Source of the DNA: Candidatus Methylomirabilota bacterium | Lineage (GTDB): Bacteria > Methylomirabilota > Methylomirabilia > Rokubacteriales > CSP1-6 | Direction: 5' to 3' | Length of the DNA stretch: 55,804 nt | Assembly (NCBI GenBank): GCA_035764725.1 | Contig: DASTYT010000028.1 | Span: 1-55,804 of the forward strand | Shown here: positions 1-9,532 of the stretch, in pieces | How positions within the stretch are numbered: position 1 is the stretch's first letter | Layout: every line of letters starts with the position of its first letter | Notes under the pieces: generated by a model | Database searches by the model: none | Told to the model about the DNA's origin: nothing | Seen by the model: the letters and a program-made list of their open reading frames with translations, nothing else | Translations under genes and position numbers: made by a program

Positions 1-360
1 ATCGGCCACCTCGTGCTCCTCGTGGCCGAGAAGCGGAAGGAGATCGGCATCCTCAAGGCGATGGGGGCGACCTCCGGCTCCATCGCGGTCGTGTTCCTCG
101 CCGCCGGCATGCTGATCGGGCTGGTGGGCACGGTGGCGGGCAGCGCGTTCGGGCTGGGGCTCATCTGGGTGCAGAACACCTACAAGATCATCCGTCTCGC
201 CGGCGACGTCTACCAGATCGACTACCTCCCCATGAAGCTCACCGGCAGCGACTTCGCCATGGTCATCGGCTCCACCCTGGTCATCTCGTTCCTCGCCACG
301 CTCTCCCCGGCGCGCCGCGCCGCGAGCCTCGTCCCGGTGGACGTACTCCGCTATGAGTGA
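1..360 (+). CDS. LolC/LolE-type lipoprotein-releasing ABC permease, C-terminal part
   Basis: The reading frame is open from the first base, so the gene starts upstream of the window; 119 C-terminal residues are visible. They hold the end of an FtsX-like permease domain: a cytoplasmic stretch with the EKRKEIGILKAMGA signature, a hydrophobic segment (about residues 26-55), a short periplasmic stretch and a last membrane helix (about 85-105) before a short tail. The ATPase gene lolD starts inside its last codons (ATG 8 bases before the end), so the two are translationally coupled. The pair would move lipoproteins from the inner membrane to LolA. LolC and LolE cannot be told apart from this fragment; other MacB/FtsX permeases are less likely given the LolD-like partner. 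Confidence 0.85.
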   Translation: MGHLVLLVAEKRKEIGILKAMGATSGSIAVVFLAAGMLIGLVGTVAGSAFGLGLIWVQNTYKIIRLAGDVYQIDYLPMKLTGSDFAMVIGSTLVISFLATLSPARRAASLVPVDVLRYE

Positions 361-1036
361 GCCGCTCGTCGTCGCGGAAGACCTGGAGAAGGAGTACCGC
401 ATGGGCCCGGAGGTGGTGCGCGTGCTCCGGGGGGCGAGCCTAGTGGTGAACGCGGCGGAGTCGGTGGCGGTGATCGGGGCGTCGGGGGTGGGCAAGTCGA
501 CGCTGCTCCACCTCCTCGGTGCGCTCGATCGGCCGACCGCGGGCCGCGTGCGCTTCGACGGCGAGGATGTCTTCGCCCGCTCGGAGAACGGGCTGGCCCG
601 CTACCGGCGCTCGGAGATCGGCTACGTGTTCCAGTTCGGCAACCTCCTCGGCGAGATGACCGCGCTCGAGAACGCGATGATCCCGGCTCTGCTGCAGCGC
701 GTGCCCGCGCCGGCCGCGCGCCTGCGCGCGCGCGACGCCCTTGCGGAGGTCGGCCTCGCCGACCGCACGGGGCATCGGCCGGGCGAGCTCTCGGGCGGCG
801 AGCTGCAGCGGGTCGCCATCGCGCGCGCGCTCGTCGGCACGCCGCGCGTGGTGCTCGCGGACGAGCCCACCGGGAACCTCGACCCCAAGACGAGCGAGGT
901 GATCTGGGAGCTGTTCCTGCGGCTGCAGGCGGAGCGGGGGCTCTCGTTCGTCATTGCCACCCACAATCACGAGCTGGCCCGGCGGGCGGATCGGGGCTAT
1001 CAGCTGGTCGAGGGCCGGGCGCTGCCCTGGCCGTGA
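353..1036 (+). CDS. lolD: LolD-type lipoprotein-releasing ABC transporter ATPase
   Basis: 227 residues, the usual LolD length. Walker A GASGVGKST lies at 42-50, the Q-loop around YVFQF (91-95), the ABC signature LSGGE at 146-150, Walker B VVLADEP at 166-172 and the switch histidine at 204, so all ATPase parts are present. The protein is cytoplasmic and would power the LolC/E permease encoded just upstream, whose last 8 bases overlap this start. MacB-type ATPases are close relatives; the short single-domain form and the permease partner favour LolD. Confidence 0.9.
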   Translation: MSEPLVVAEDLEKEYRMGPEVVRVLRGASLVVNAAESVAVIGASGVGKSTLLHLLGALDRPTAGRVRFDGEDVFARSENGLARYRRSEIGYVFQFGNLLGEMTALENAMIPALLQRVPAPAARLRARDALAEVGLADRTGHRPGELSGGELQRVAIARALVGTPRVVLADEPTGNLDPKTSEVIWELFLRLQAERGLSFVIATHNHELARRADRGYQLVEGRALPWP

Positions 1037-1052
1037 GGGCGCGGACGGGGGG

Positions 1053-1069
1053 GCCGGGGAGGGCCCGGC
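1053..1069 (+). terminator. possible GC hairpin after lolD
   Basis: GCCGGG and CCCGGC pair around a five-base GAGGG loop 17 bases after the lolD stop. No T-run follows, so intrinsic termination is uncertain. Confidence 0.3.
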
Positions 1070-1164
1070 GAAGCCTCCGAGGGCGAGCGGGGCCGGATGG
1101 GCGAACACTTCCGGGCAGATAGGCCCGAAAAGCAAGAAAAGGCTAGGCGGCACTCTGGGCAAGC

Positions 1165-1209
1165 TATATACTTTGAGCAGGTTTAGGGCGCACGAGACCA
1201 CACCTAACC
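1165..1209 (+). promoter_or_regulatory. clpC leader: -10-like TATACT and a 5' UTR inverted repeat
   Basis: The 189-base gap before clpC has a locally AT-rich patch with TATACT at 1167-1172, a good sigma-70 -10 match but with no convincing -35 at 16-18 bases. Downstream, GGTTTAGG (1180-1187) can pair with CCTAACC (1203-1209) with one bulged base, just ahead of the Shine-Dalgarno stretch GGGAGAG. The hairpin would sit in the leader and might act on stress control of clpC; this is inference. Confidence 0.4.
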
Positions 1210-1225
1210 CGGGAGAGAAATCCAA

Positions 1226-3673
1226 GTGTTCGAACGATTCACGGAGCGGGCGCGGCGGGTCATCATCTTGGCGCGGGAAGAGGCGGGCCGCTTCCGCCAC
1301 GATTTCGTGGGCACCGAGCACATCCTCCTCGGCTTGATCCGGGATGGTGAGGGGATCGCCACCGCGGTTCTGCAGCGGCTGGGCCTGAGACTCGAGACCG
1401 TCAAGGCCGAGGTCGAGCGCGCCCTCGCCGGCTTCCCCAAGACCCTGACCTTCGGGGAGGTGCCGTTCACGCCCCAGGCCAAGCGCGTCCTCGAGCTCAG
1501 CATCGAGGAAGCCCGCCAGCTCGGTCACAACTACATCGGCACCGAGCACCTCCTCCTCGGCTTGATGAAGGAAGGGCAGTCGATCGCCGCGAAGATCCTG
1601 GAGTCCCTCGGCGCGCGCCTGGACGAGGTTCGTCAGGAGACCCTGTCGCTCCTGGGCGACCAGTACTACCCGCGCCCGAAGAAGCGCTCGCAGACCCCGG
1701 TGCTCGACGAGTTCGCGCGCGACCTCACCCAGCTCGCGCGGGAGTCGAAGCTCGACCCCGTGATCGGGCGCGAGACCGAGATCGAGCGCGTGATCCAGAT
1801 CCTCGCCCGGCGGACCAAGAACAACCCGGTCCTCATCGGCGAGCCCGGCGTGGGTAAGACCGCCATCGTGGAGGGGCTCGCCCAGCGGATCGTGGGGCAC
1901 GAGGTGCCCGACGTCCTCGCTCAGAAGCGTCTGCTCCAGCTCGACCTAGGCGCCCTCGTGGCCGGCACCAAGTACCGTGGCCAATTCGAGGAGCGGCTCA
2001 AGGCGGTGATGAAGGAGATCCGGCAGTCGGAGAACGTGGTCCTCTTCCTCGACGAGCTGCACACCCTGATCGGGGCGGGGGCAGCAGAGGGCGCCATCGA
2101 CGCCTCCAACATGCTGAAGCCGGCGCTCTCGCGGGGCGAGATCCAGACGATCGGCGCGACCACCCTCGACGAGTACCGGAAGTACATCGAGAAGGACGGC
2201 GCCCTCGAGCGCCGGTTCCAGCCGGTCATCGTCCGTGCGCCCTCGGTCCCCGAGTCGGTGGAGATCATCAAAGGCCTGCGCCACAAGTACGAGGCCCATC
2301 ACCGGGTGAAGATCACGGATCAGGCGATCGACGCCGCCGTGAAGCTCGCCGACCGGTACATCACCGACCGGCAGCTCCCCGACAAGGCCATCGACGTCAT
2401 CGATGAAGCCTCCTCGCGTACCCGCCTCATGGCCCTCATGCCGCCTCCCGAGATCAAGGAGCTAGGCAAGGAGGTCGAGCGGGTCGTCCGCGAGAAGGAT
2501 ATGTACCTCGAGGCCCAGGAGTTCGAGAAGGCCGCGTCCCTTCGGGAAAAGGAAAAGCTCCTGCGCGGGCGCGACGAGGAGCTCAAGCGCGAGTGGGACA
2601 AGCGCAAGGGCAAGGGCCCGCAGACCGTCGGCGAGGAGGACATCGAGTACATCGTGTCCCGCTGGACGGGCATCCCGCTCTCCAAGCTCGAGGAGAAGGA
2701 GTCGGCCAAGCTGGCCCGCATGGAGGAGGCGCTCCACGCGCGCATCGTCGGTCAGCGCGACGCCGTCGCCGCCGTCTCCCGCGCCATCCGGCGCTCGCGG
2801 GCGGGCCTCAAGGACAGCAAGCGGCCGGTGGGCTCGTTCATCTTCCTGGGCCCCACCGGCGTGGGCAAGACCGAGCTGGCGCGGGCCCTCGCCGAGTACC
2901 TCTTCGGCGACGAGAACGCCCTCATCCGCGTGGACATGTCCGAGTACATGGAGAAGTTCTCCGTGTCCCGGCTCCTCGGAGCCCCTCCCGGCTACGTGGG
3001 CTACGAGGAGGGCGGCTTCCTGACCGAGAAGGTGCGCCGCCGGCCCTACTCGGTGGTGCTCTTCGACGAGATCGAGAAGGCGCACCCCGACGTGTTCAAC
3101 ATGCTCCTCCAGGTGCTTGACGACGGTCGCCTGTCGGACTCGGTCGGCCACGTGGTCGACTTCAAGAACACCATCCTGATCATGACTTCGAACCTCGGGA
3201 CCAGCTTCATCGGCAAGCGGACGTCCCCCGGCTTCCTGCCCGAGGGCGACGACTCGTCCCACGAGAAGATGAAGGGCCGGGTCATGGAGGAGCTCAAGCG
3301 CGCCTTCCGGCCCGAGTTCCTGAACCGGATCGACGACACCATCGTCTTCCACGGTCTCTCCCGCGAGGACATCACGGGCATCGTGCGGCTCATGCTGAAC
3401 CGCGTGAACGCCCAGCTCGCGGACAAGGGGATCAGCATCGAGCCGACCCCCGTGGCGCTGGACCTCCTCGTCGAGAAGGGCTACGATGCCACCTACGGCG
3501 CCCGGCAGCTGCGGCGCACGATTCAAAAGCACGTAGAGGATCCGCTCGCCGAGGCGATCGTCCGGGGCCAGATCACGGATGGCGCTCGGCTCGAGCTCGA
3601 CGTGGAGGGTGATAATTTCGTCTTCCGGGAAGCGCAGGTTCCCGAGTCACCGCTGGCGCTGGCCGAACACTGA
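1226..3673 (+). CDS. clpC: ClpC-type AAA+ unfoldase (Hsp100)
   Basis: 815 residues, normal for ClpC. The N-domain repeat pair fills about 1-145 (starting [12 protein letters not shown]). The first AAA+ module has Walker A GEPGVGKT at 205-212 and Walker B LFLDEL with D276/E277. A UVR-type middle motif with coiled coil lies near 412-450, and the second module has Walker A GPTGVGKT at 542-549. The UVR motif and N-domain separate it from ClpA and ClpB. It would unfold substrates for the ClpP protease in the cytoplasm; clpP is not nearby. The start is GTG at 1226, behind GGGAGAG and matching the conserved family N-terminus. Confidence 0.95.
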   Translation: MFERFTERARRVIILAREEAGRFRHDFVGTEHILLGLIRDGEGIATAVLQRLGLRLETVKAEVERALAGFPKTLTFGEVPFTPQAKRVLELSIEEARQLGHNYIGTEHLLLGLMKEGQSIAAKILESLGARLDEVRQETLSLLGDQYYPRPKKRSQTPVLDEFARDLTQLARESKLDPVIGRETEIERVIQILARRTKNNPVLIGEPGVGKTAIVEGLAQRIVGHEVPDVLAQKRLLQLDLGALVAGTKYRGQFEERLKAVMKEIRQSENVVLFLDELHTLIGAGAAEGAIDASNMLKPALSRGEIQTIGATTLDEYRKYIEKDGALERRFQPVIVRAPSVPESVEIIKGLRHKYEAHHRVKITDQAIDAAVKLADRYITDRQLPDKAIDVIDEASSRTRLMALMPPPEIKELGKEVERVVREKDMYLEAQEFEKAASLREKEKLLRGRDEELKREWDKRKGKGPQTVGEEDIEYIVSRWTGIPLSKLEEKESAKLARMEEALHARIVGQRDAVAAVSRAIRRSRAGLKDSKRPVGSFIFLGPTGVGKTELARALAEYLFGDENALIRVDMSEYMEKFSVSRLLGAPPGYVGYEEGGFLTEKVRRRPYSVVLFDEIEKAHPDVFNMLLQVLDDGRLSDSVGHVVDFKNTILIMTSNLGTSFIGKRTSPGFLPEGDDSSHEKMKGRVMEELKRAFRPEFLNRIDDTIVFHGLSREDITGIVRLMLNRVNAQLADKGISIEPTPVALDLLVEKGYDATYGARQLRRTIQKHVEDPLAEAIVRGQITDGARLELDVEGDNFVFREAQVPESPLALAEH

Positions 3674-3716
3674 TCCGCGGTACGCGGGGTCGCGACACGT
3701 CGGGCCGCTCGGGCAG

Positions 3717-6002
3717 ATGACCCTTCTGGGGAGAGCCCTTCTCTCCATTTTTTTTGTCTTCCTCCTGATTCCCTCCATCGCTCCCGCCCAGGCTCAGCAG
3801 GAGCCGGGCCCGGGCGGACAGCGCGCCATCATCGTCCGTGACGTCGTCATCCAGGGGAATCGCCGCATCCAGGAAGCGGTGATCCTGGGCCGCATCGGCA
3901 CCAAGATCGGCAGCCCGTTCACGCCCACCCGGCTCGCCGAGGACATCCGGGCGGTGTTCGCTCTGGGCTACTTCGACGACGTTCAACTCAAGGTCGAGGA
4001 CTTCGAGGGGGGCGTGAAGGTCACGTTCGTGGTGGTGGAGCGGCCGTTCGTCCGCGACATCCAGTTCGCGGGGAACAAGAAGCTCGACGCCGCCGGGCTC
4101 ACCGAGAAGATCGACCTCAAGCTCGGCGCCGTCTACAACCCCGTCGAGGTCACCCGGGCCGCCGAGAAGATCAAGGAGTACTACGAGGAGGAGGGTTACT
4201 TCGAGGTCCAGGTCACCCCTGACGCCACCAAGCTGCCCGACGGGGACGTGGCGGTGACCTTCCGCATCGCCGAGGGGCGGAAGATGACGATCGAGGAGAT
4301 CGTCATCGAGGGCGCCAAGGGATTGACCCCCACGCAGATCAAGGCGGTCATGGCCACCCAGGAGCGGCAGTACTACATCCTGCGCGGCACGGTGGAGCGG
4401 CAGAAGCTCGACGACGACCGCGACCGCATCGTGTCCCTGTACAACGACCACGGCTTCATCCAGGCGCGCGTGGAGTCTGCCGAGACCATCATCGACAAGG
4501 AGACCGCCCGGGTCGTCGTGAAAATCGTGGTCGTCGAGGGCCCTCAGTTCAAGGTGGGCGGCGTCGACATCACCGGGAACAACGTGGTGCCCGTCGAGGA
4601 GATCCGGCGCCGCATCCCCTTCAAGACCGGTGACGTGTTCTCCCGGGGCAAGGTCCGGGACTCCCTCAACGGCATCCAGGCTCTCTACGGGACCATCGGG
4701 CGGGCGTCCGCCGACATCAATCCGCAGACCACCCAGGACATCGCCAACCGGCGGGTGAACATCACGTTCGACATCAACGAAGGCCCGGAGGTCTTCGTCG
4801 AGCGGATCAACATCACCGGTAACACGCGCAGCGAGGAGAAGATCCTCCGGCGCGAGGTCCCGATGCACGAAGGCGACTTCTTCACCACCGCCAAGCTCGA
4901 GCGCGCCCGGCAACGGCTCACCAACCTCGGCTACTTCGACCAGGTCAAGGCCACCACGGCGCCCGGCGTCACCAAGGACAAGATCGTCGTCAACATCGAG
5001 GTCGTCGAGAAGCCCACCGGCCTCTTCTCGGTCGGCGGCGGCTACAGCTCCACCGACAGCTTCATCGCGACCGTCGACCTCTCCCAGCGCAACTTCCTGG
5101 GGCGGGGCTGGGAAGCCTTCGTCCGCATCCGGGCGGGCGGCAGCACCCAGCAGGGAACGGTCGGCTTCACCGAGCCCTGGCTCTTCGACCGGCCCCTGTC
5201 CGCCGGCTTCGACCTCTTCAACAACCGCCGGGTGTACCAGGATTTCACCGTCAACTCCCTCGGCGGCGACATCCGCTTCGGCCACCCGCTGGGCGACTTC
5301 TCTCGCTGGAACCTCATCTACCGCCTCACGCAGGACAACGTCACGGATGTCGCAGACAACGCGAGCACGAGCCTCCAGTCCGAGGAGGGCAAGCGCCTCA
5401 CCTCCCTCATCGGCGCCTCGGTCAGCCGGGACTCCCGGGACAGCGCCTTCGAGCCCACCCGCGGCACGGTGGCCGGCATCGGCCTCGACTTCGCGGGCCT
5501 CGCCTTCGGCGACAGCAAGTTCGTGCGCACCGCCGGCAACCTCGCCGGCTTCTACACCCCCTGGCTGAACCACGTGATCAGCGGCCGGGCCCTGGCCGCC
5601 TACGCGGTTGGCTGGTCCAGCGATCCGCTGCCCCTCTTCGAGCGCTACTACCTGGGCGGGCCCAACTCCCTCCGGGGCTGGAAGGCCCGCCAGATCTCCC
5701 CGGTGGATCAGTCCGGGACCAAGGTCGGCGGGAACATCCAGGTCCTCGGCACCGTCGAATACACGATTCCGCTCTTTTTCAACATTCGCATGGCTTTCTT
5801 TTACGATGTAGGGCAGGTCTACGGGCCGGACACGAGCTTCGGAACCGTGTTCGACCTGACGGAGCTGCGTCACGACGCGGGGCTATCGCTGCGCTGGGCC
5901 TCGCCGTTCGGCCCGCTCCGGGTCGACTATGGCATCAAGCTGGACCGGCGCAAGAACGAGAGCTTCGGGGAGTTCCACTTCGCGGTGGGCGCCCCGTTCT
6001 AA
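3717..6002 (+). CDS. bamA: BamA outer membrane protein assembly factor
   Basis: 761 residues from the ATG chosen here. This start gives a clean signal peptide (hydrophobic core LLSIFFVFLLIP, cleavage near AQA-QQ at about 26), whereas an upstream in-frame ATG inside clpC would hide it. Five POTRA repeats fill about 30-400 and an Omp85 16-strand barrel follows. The loop-6 motif appears as LRGW with Arg653, and the protein ends in the aromatic beta-signal FHFAVGAPF. It inserts beta-barrel proteins into the outer membrane. It lies 43 bases after clpC and 19 bases before the chaperone gene skp, the usual bamA-skp-lpxD order. Confidence 0.95.
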   Translation: MTLLGRALLSIFFVFLLIPSIAPAQAQQEPGPGGQRAIIVRDVVIQGNRRIQEAVILGRIGTKIGSPFTPTRLAEDIRAVFALGYFDDVQLKVEDFEGGVKVTFVVVERPFVRDIQFAGNKKLDAAGLTEKIDLKLGAVYNPVEVTRAAEKIKEYYEEEGYFEVQVTPDATKLPDGDVAVTFRIAEGRKMTIEEIVIEGAKGLTPTQIKAVMATQERQYYILRGTVERQKLDDDRDRIVSLYNDHGFIQARVESAETIIDKETARVVVKIVVVEGPQFKVGGVDITGNNVVPVEEIRRRIPFKTGDVFSRGKVRDSLNGIQALYGTIGRASADINPQTTQDIANRRVNITFDINEGPEVFVERINITGNTRSEEKILRREVPMHEGDFFTTAKLERARQRLTNLGYFDQVKATTAPGVTKDKIVVNIEVVEKPTGLFSVGGGYSSTDSFIATVDLSQRNFLGRGWEAFVRIRAGGSTQQGTVGFTEPWLFDRPLSAGFDLFNNRRVYQDFTVNSLGGDIRFGHPLGDFSRWNLIYRLTQDNVTDVADNASTSLQSEEGKRLTSLIGASVSRDSRDSAFEPTRGTVAGIGLDFAGLAFGDSKFVRTAGNLAGFYTPWLNHVISGRALAAYAVGWSSDPLPLFERYYLGGPNSLRGWKARQISPVDQSGTKVGGNIQVLGTVEYTIPLFFNIRMAFFYDVGQVYGPDTSFGTVFDLTELRHDAGLSLRWASPFGPLRVDYGIKLDRRKNESFGEFHFAVGAPF

Positions 6003-6021
6003 CGAACGAGGAGGAAGGACG

Positions 6022-6618
6022 ATGCGTGTGATGCTCAAGGTAGTGCTTCCCGTGGCCGTGCTCGCGGCGACGGCGGCCTGGGGGGTGGGGGTCCGGTGGA
6101 TGCCACCGCGCGCGGAGGCCCAGTCGCCGCCCCCGGCCGCCGCGGCGACCCGCGTCGGCTTCATCGACACCCAGCGCGTGATGGCCAAGTCCGCCGCCGG
6201 CGTCTCGGCTCGCGAGGCCCTGGAGCGCGACAAGGCGGCGATGCAGAAGCAGGTGGACACGCTGCAGAGCGAGCTGGCCAAGCTCAAGGACGAGCTGGAG
6301 AAGAAGGGGCAGCTCCTCTCGCCCGAGGTCCGTAAGGAGAAGCAGGACACCATGGAGCGCAAGGTCCGTGATCTCCGGCGCCTTGCCGACGACTTCGAGA
6401 AGGACCTCGCCAAGAAGGACCGTGAGCTCATGGTCAAGTTCGCGCGCGACCTCCAGGGCGTCGTGCAGAAGGTGGGGAAGGAGCGAGGCTACACGCTGAT
6501 CGTGGACGCCCGCGCCGGCCTCATCTACGGCGCCCCCGAGGCCGATCTCACCGAGGAAGTCATCAAGGAGTTCGACGCGGCGAGCAGGAAGGCGTCGACC
6601 GCGCCCACGAAGCCGTAA
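6022..6618 (+). CDS. skp: Skp/OmpH periplasmic chaperone
   Basis: 198 residues with an N-terminal hydrophobic signal (MLKVVLPVAVLAATAAWG, cut near AEAQ) followed by GFIDTQRVM, the conserved OmpH opening strand. A long charged coiled coil (about 70-140) makes the tentacle arms, and a C-terminal strand (YTLIVDARAGLIYG) closes the body. It would hold unfolded outer membrane proteins for BamA, encoded just upstream. The ATG at 6022 follows a strong GAGGAGGAAGG site; longer in-frame starts fall inside bamA and would bury the signal. A Pro-Ala-rich spacer (about 36-43) follows the signal. Confidence 0.9.
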   Translation: MRVMLKVVLPVAVLAATAAWGVGVRWMPPRAEAQSPPPAAAATRVGFIDTQRVMAKSAAGVSAREALERDKAAMQKQVDTLQSELAKLKDELEKKGQLLSPEVRKEKQDTMERKVRDLRRLADDFEKDLAKKDRELMVKFARDLQGVVQKVGKERGYTLIVDARAGLIYGAPEADLTEEVIKEFDAASRKASTAPTKP

Positions 6619-7659
6619 GTGGCCGCCGGCGGATCGTTCACCCTCGGAGAGCTGGCGGAAACGCTGAACGCCCGCCTCGAAGGGGAGCCGTCCCGACGGG
6701 TGCGGGCGGTGGCAACGCTCGAGGCGGCGGGACCCGACGACATCTCCTTCGTGCTCGGCCCGCGATACGTCAAGGCGGCGGCAGCCACGCGAGCCGGGGC
6801 GCTCGTGGCGCCCGAGGGCCTGGCCGGCCTGCCGGGCGCCGTGCTGCGCGTGGCCGCTCCGCAGGCCGCGCTGATCGCGCTGCTGCGTCTCTTCCATCCG
6901 GACCCGCCGCTGGAGCCCGGCACCCATCGGCTCGCGCTGGTGGCGGACGGGGCCCGCGTCGACGCGAGCGCGGCGGTGGGACCGTTCGCGGTCGTCGAGC
7001 GCGGCGCCCGCATCGGGCGAGGCACCCGGGTCGGCGCGCTCTGTTTCGTGGGCGAGGATGCGGTGGTCGGGGACGACGTGCTGCTCCACCCGCGCGTGGT
7101 CGTGCGCAGCGGCGTGCGCATCGGCAATCGCGTCATCGTTCACCCCGGCGCGGTCCTGGGCGCTGACGGGTTCGGCTACGCGTTCGACGGGCAGGGGCAC
7201 CGCAAGATCCCCCAGGTGGGGGGCGTGCGCATCGAGGACGACGTGGAGATCGGCGCCAACACCACGGTGGACCGCGCGACGCTCGGGGAGACGGTGATCG
7301 GGCGGGGTAGCAAGCTGGACAACCTCGTGCAGGTGGGCCACAACTGCCAGATCGGGGAGGACGTGATCCTGGTCTCGCAGGTGGGCGTCTCCGGGTCTTC
7401 CAAGGTGGGTCATCGGGCGGTGCTGGCGGGGCAGGTTGGCATCGCCGACCATGTCGAGGTGGGAGAGGGGGCGGTCCTCACCGCCAAGTCCGGCGTGCCC
7501 AACGACATCCCCGCCGGTGAGGTCTGGAGCGGTATTCCCGCCCGGCCCACCGGCGAGGCCAAGCGGATCTGGGCGGCGGAAAACCGCCTGCCCGAGCTCC
7601 TCCGCCGCGTACGCGACCTGGAAAAGCGCTTGACCGATCTCGAGAAGGGGGCCAAATAG
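6619..7659 (+). CDS. lpxD: LpxD, UDP-3-O-acylglucosamine N-acyltransferase
   Basis: 346 residues. The N-terminal uridine-binding domain (about 1-105) is followed by a left-handed beta-helix of hexapeptide repeats (about 110-300) and a C-terminal helix. The catalytic histidine is His241 in QVGHNCQIG, matching His239 of E. coli LpxD. It adds the N-linked hydroxyacyl chain from acyl-ACP in lipid A synthesis. The GTG start directly abuts the skp stop, and the next gene, lpxA, starts 5 bases after the stop. fabZ, which normally sits between lpxD and lpxA, is missing here. Confidence 0.95.
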   Translation: MAAGGSFTLGELAETLNARLEGEPSRRVRAVATLEAAGPDDISFVLGPRYVKAAAATRAGALVAPEGLAGLPGAVLRVAAPQAALIALLRLFHPDPPLEPGTHRLALVADGARVDASAAVGPFAVVERGARIGRGTRVGALCFVGEDAVVGDDVLLHPRVVVRSGVRIGNRVIVHPGAVLGADGFGYAFDGQGHRKIPQVGGVRIEDDVEIGANTTVDRATLGETVIGRGSKLDNLVQVGHNCQIGEDVILVSQVGVSGSSKVGHRAVLAGQVGIADHVEVGEGAVLTAKSGVPNDIPAGEVWSGIPARPTGEAKRIWAAENRLPELLRRVRDLEKRLTDLEKGAK

Positions 7660-7664
7660 AAAGG

Positions 7665-8504
7665 ATGTCTGACGACAAAGCCATTCACTCCGCATCCTTC
7701 GTGGACCCCCGCGCAAGGCTCGGCGCGGGCGTCCGGGTGGGTCCCGGTACCATAGTGGGGCCTGACGTCGTGCTGGGCGACGGCGTCGAGATCGGCGCCC
7801 ACGCGGTACTCGAGGGCCAGGTCACCATCGGGTCACGCTGCCGGATCGGCCACGGCGCCATCATCGGGGCCGAGCCCCAGGACCTCAAATATCGGCGGGA
7901 CGTTCCCACCGGGGTCCGCATCGGTGAGGAGACCGTCATCCGCGAGTACGCGACCATCCACCGCGCCACGCACGAGGGCCACGACACCACCATTGGTGCG
8001 CGCTGCCTGATCATGGCGGCCTGCCACATCGCCCATGACTGCGTGGTGGGCCATCACGTGATCATGATCAACGGCGCCGCGCTCACCGGTCACGTCACCG
8101 TCGAGGATCGCGCCACGGTGGGCGGCCTCAGCGGCGTGCACCCCTTCACGCGCGTGGGCACCTTCGCCTACATCGGCGGCTGCGCCAAGGTCAATCAGGA
8201 CGTCCCGCCGTACGTCATGGTGGACGGCAATCCCGCGGTAGCGCGCGCGGTCAACGTGATCGGCATGCGCCGTGGCGGCTTCGATCCGCAAGGCCGGCGT
8301 GAAGCGCAGGAAGCGTTCCGGGTCCTCTACCGATCCGGCCTCGCCACCGGCGCCGCCGTCGTACGGCTGCGCGAGGAGTTCGGCGAGGGATCGGTGGGGC
8401 GCCGCATGGCCGCCTTCATCGAGCGGTCGAAGCGCGGGATCGTCTCCGGCGCGGCGGAGTCCCGCGAGCCCGACGGGGCCGATCTCGCCGAGGATGTGCT
8501 ATGA
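7665..8504 (+). CDS. lpxA: LpxA, UDP-GlcNAc O-acyltransferase
   Basis: 279 residues of hexapeptide beta-helix (about 10-190) plus a C-terminal helical domain. The catalytic base is His124 in HIAHDC (His125 in E. coli). At the acyl-length ruler, Gly172 matches Gly173 of E. coli, which allows long chains, while Tyr169 replaces Met170. It performs the first lipid A step, 3-acylation of UDP-GlcNAc or of its 3-amino analogue. The latter matters because the next gene, overlapping by 4 bases, is a GnnA-like oxidoreductase. ATG follows GAAAGG. Confidence 0.95.
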   Translation: MSDDKAIHSASFVDPRARLGAGVRVGPGTIVGPDVVLGDGVEIGAHAVLEGQVTIGSRCRIGHGAIIGAEPQDLKYRRDVPTGVRIGEETVIREYATIHRATHEGHDTTIGARCLIMAACHIAHDCVVGHHVIMINGAALTGHVTVEDRATVGGLSGVHPFTRVGTFAYIGGCAKVNQDVPPYVMVDGNPAVARAVNVIGMRRGGFDPQGRREAQEAFRVLYRSGLATGAAVVRLREEFGEGSVGRRMAAFIERSKRGIVSGAAESREPDGADLAEDVL

Positions 8505-9532
8505 GCCCGGTGGCGGAGCCGCGGCTGCGCGCGGGCGTGGTCGGGGCCGGCCACATGGGCCAGTACCACATCCTCGCCCTGATGGAGCTGTGGGACGTCG
8601 ATCTGGTCGGGATCGTGGACGTGGACTTCGCGCGTGCCCAGCAGCTCGCCGCGACCTACGGCACCCGGGCCTTCCGCGACTGTCGCGAGCTGGCCGGTCT
8701 CGTCGATGTGGCCACGGTGGCGGTGCCCACGGAGCTGCACTTCGACGTCTCTCGCGAGCTGCTCGAGGCGGGCGTGCACGTGCTCGTCGAGAAGCCGATG
8801 ACGCCGACGCTGGAGGAGGCCAAAGAGCTCTTCCGGGTGGCCCGCGCCCGCAATCGGGTGCTCCACGTGGGGCACGTCGAGCGCTTCAACGGCGCCGTCC
8901 AGGAGCTGCGCAAGATCGTGGAGCGCCCCATCCTCGTGGAGTCGAGGCGTCTCGGCCCGTTCGCCCCCCGAGTGGCGAGGGACTCCGTGGTCATGGACCT
9001 CATGATCCACGACATCGACATCGTGCTCAATCTGATCGACGGTGAGCCGCGCAAGGTGACGGCCATCGGCGCCTCCGTGCGCTCCGGGCTGGCCGACGTG
9101 GCCAACGTGCAGATCTGCTTCGACAGCGGTGCCATGGCCACGATCACGGCCAGCCGCGCCACCGAGGAGAAGATCCGCACGCTCGCCATCACCCAGCCTG
9201 ACGCGTACATCATCCTCGACTACCAGGATCAGGACATCCAGATCCACCGGCGCGCCGCCCAGGAGTACACGGTGAATCGCGAGGCCATCCGTTACCGGCA
9301 GGCCTCCTTCGTGGAGCATCTCTTCGTCCACAAGGACAATCCCCTCAAGCTCGAGCTGCGCCACCTCATGGCGGCGGCGCGCGCCGCCCAGGCGAGCGGG
9401 CGCGTGGATCTCGCCGAGGCCGAGGACCTCCGGTCGCTCGCCGTGGCCCTCGAGATCGAGCGGATGATTCGCGAGGGCCGGGGCGAAACCGCGTGGCCAG
9501 AGGACCTCCCGTGGAGCGCTGCCTCGGCCTGA
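8501..9532 (+). CDS. Gfo/Idh/MocA family oxidoreductase, possibly GnnA-like
   Basis: 343 residues. The N-terminal Rossmann fold has the dinucleotide motif GVVGAGHMG (about 12-20), and the family signature EKP follows in VLVEKPMT (about 96-103). The C-terminal alpha/beta domain holds MIHDIDIV with the conserved His-Asp pair. It sits inside the lipid A operon, overlapping lpxA by 4 bases and lpxI by 22. In Acidithiobacillus a Gfo/Idh protein (GnnA) between lpxA and lpxB oxidises UDP-GlcNAc at C3 so that GnnB can make UDP-GlcNAc3N. The position supports that role here, but no aminotransferase partner is in the cluster, so the substrate is unproven. Confidence 0.8.
   Translation: MSPVAEPRLRAGVVGAGHMGQYHILALMELWDVDLVGIVDVDFARAQQLAATYGTRAFRDCRELAGLVDVATVAVPTELHFDVSRELLEAGVHVLVEKPMTPTLEEAKELFRVARARNRVLHVGHVERFNGAVQELRKIVERPILVESRRLGPFAPRVARDSVVMDLMIHDIDIVLNLIDGEPRKVTAIGASVRSGLADVANVQICFDSGAMATITASRATEEKIRTLAITQPDAYIILDYQDQDIQIHRRAAQEYTVNREAIRYRQASFVEHLFVHKDNPLKLELRHLMAAARAAQASGRVDLAEAEDLRSLAVALEIERMIREGRGETAWPEDLPWSAASA

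Noticed and set aside
1148..1164. Sigma-54 type -24/-12 site before clpC
   Set aside because: GGCAC is present but the -12 TTGC is not at the right distance.
440..1900. Long minus-strand ORF across lolD and clpC
   Set aside because: It mirrors two well-supported plus-strand genes and crosses their gap. In GC-rich DNA such antisense frames stay open by codon bias; no family motif appears.
3573..5873. 766-codon minus-strand ORF opposite bamA
   Set aside because: It lies fully opposite bamA, is Asp/Glu/Leu-rich low complexity, and has no domain or start context.
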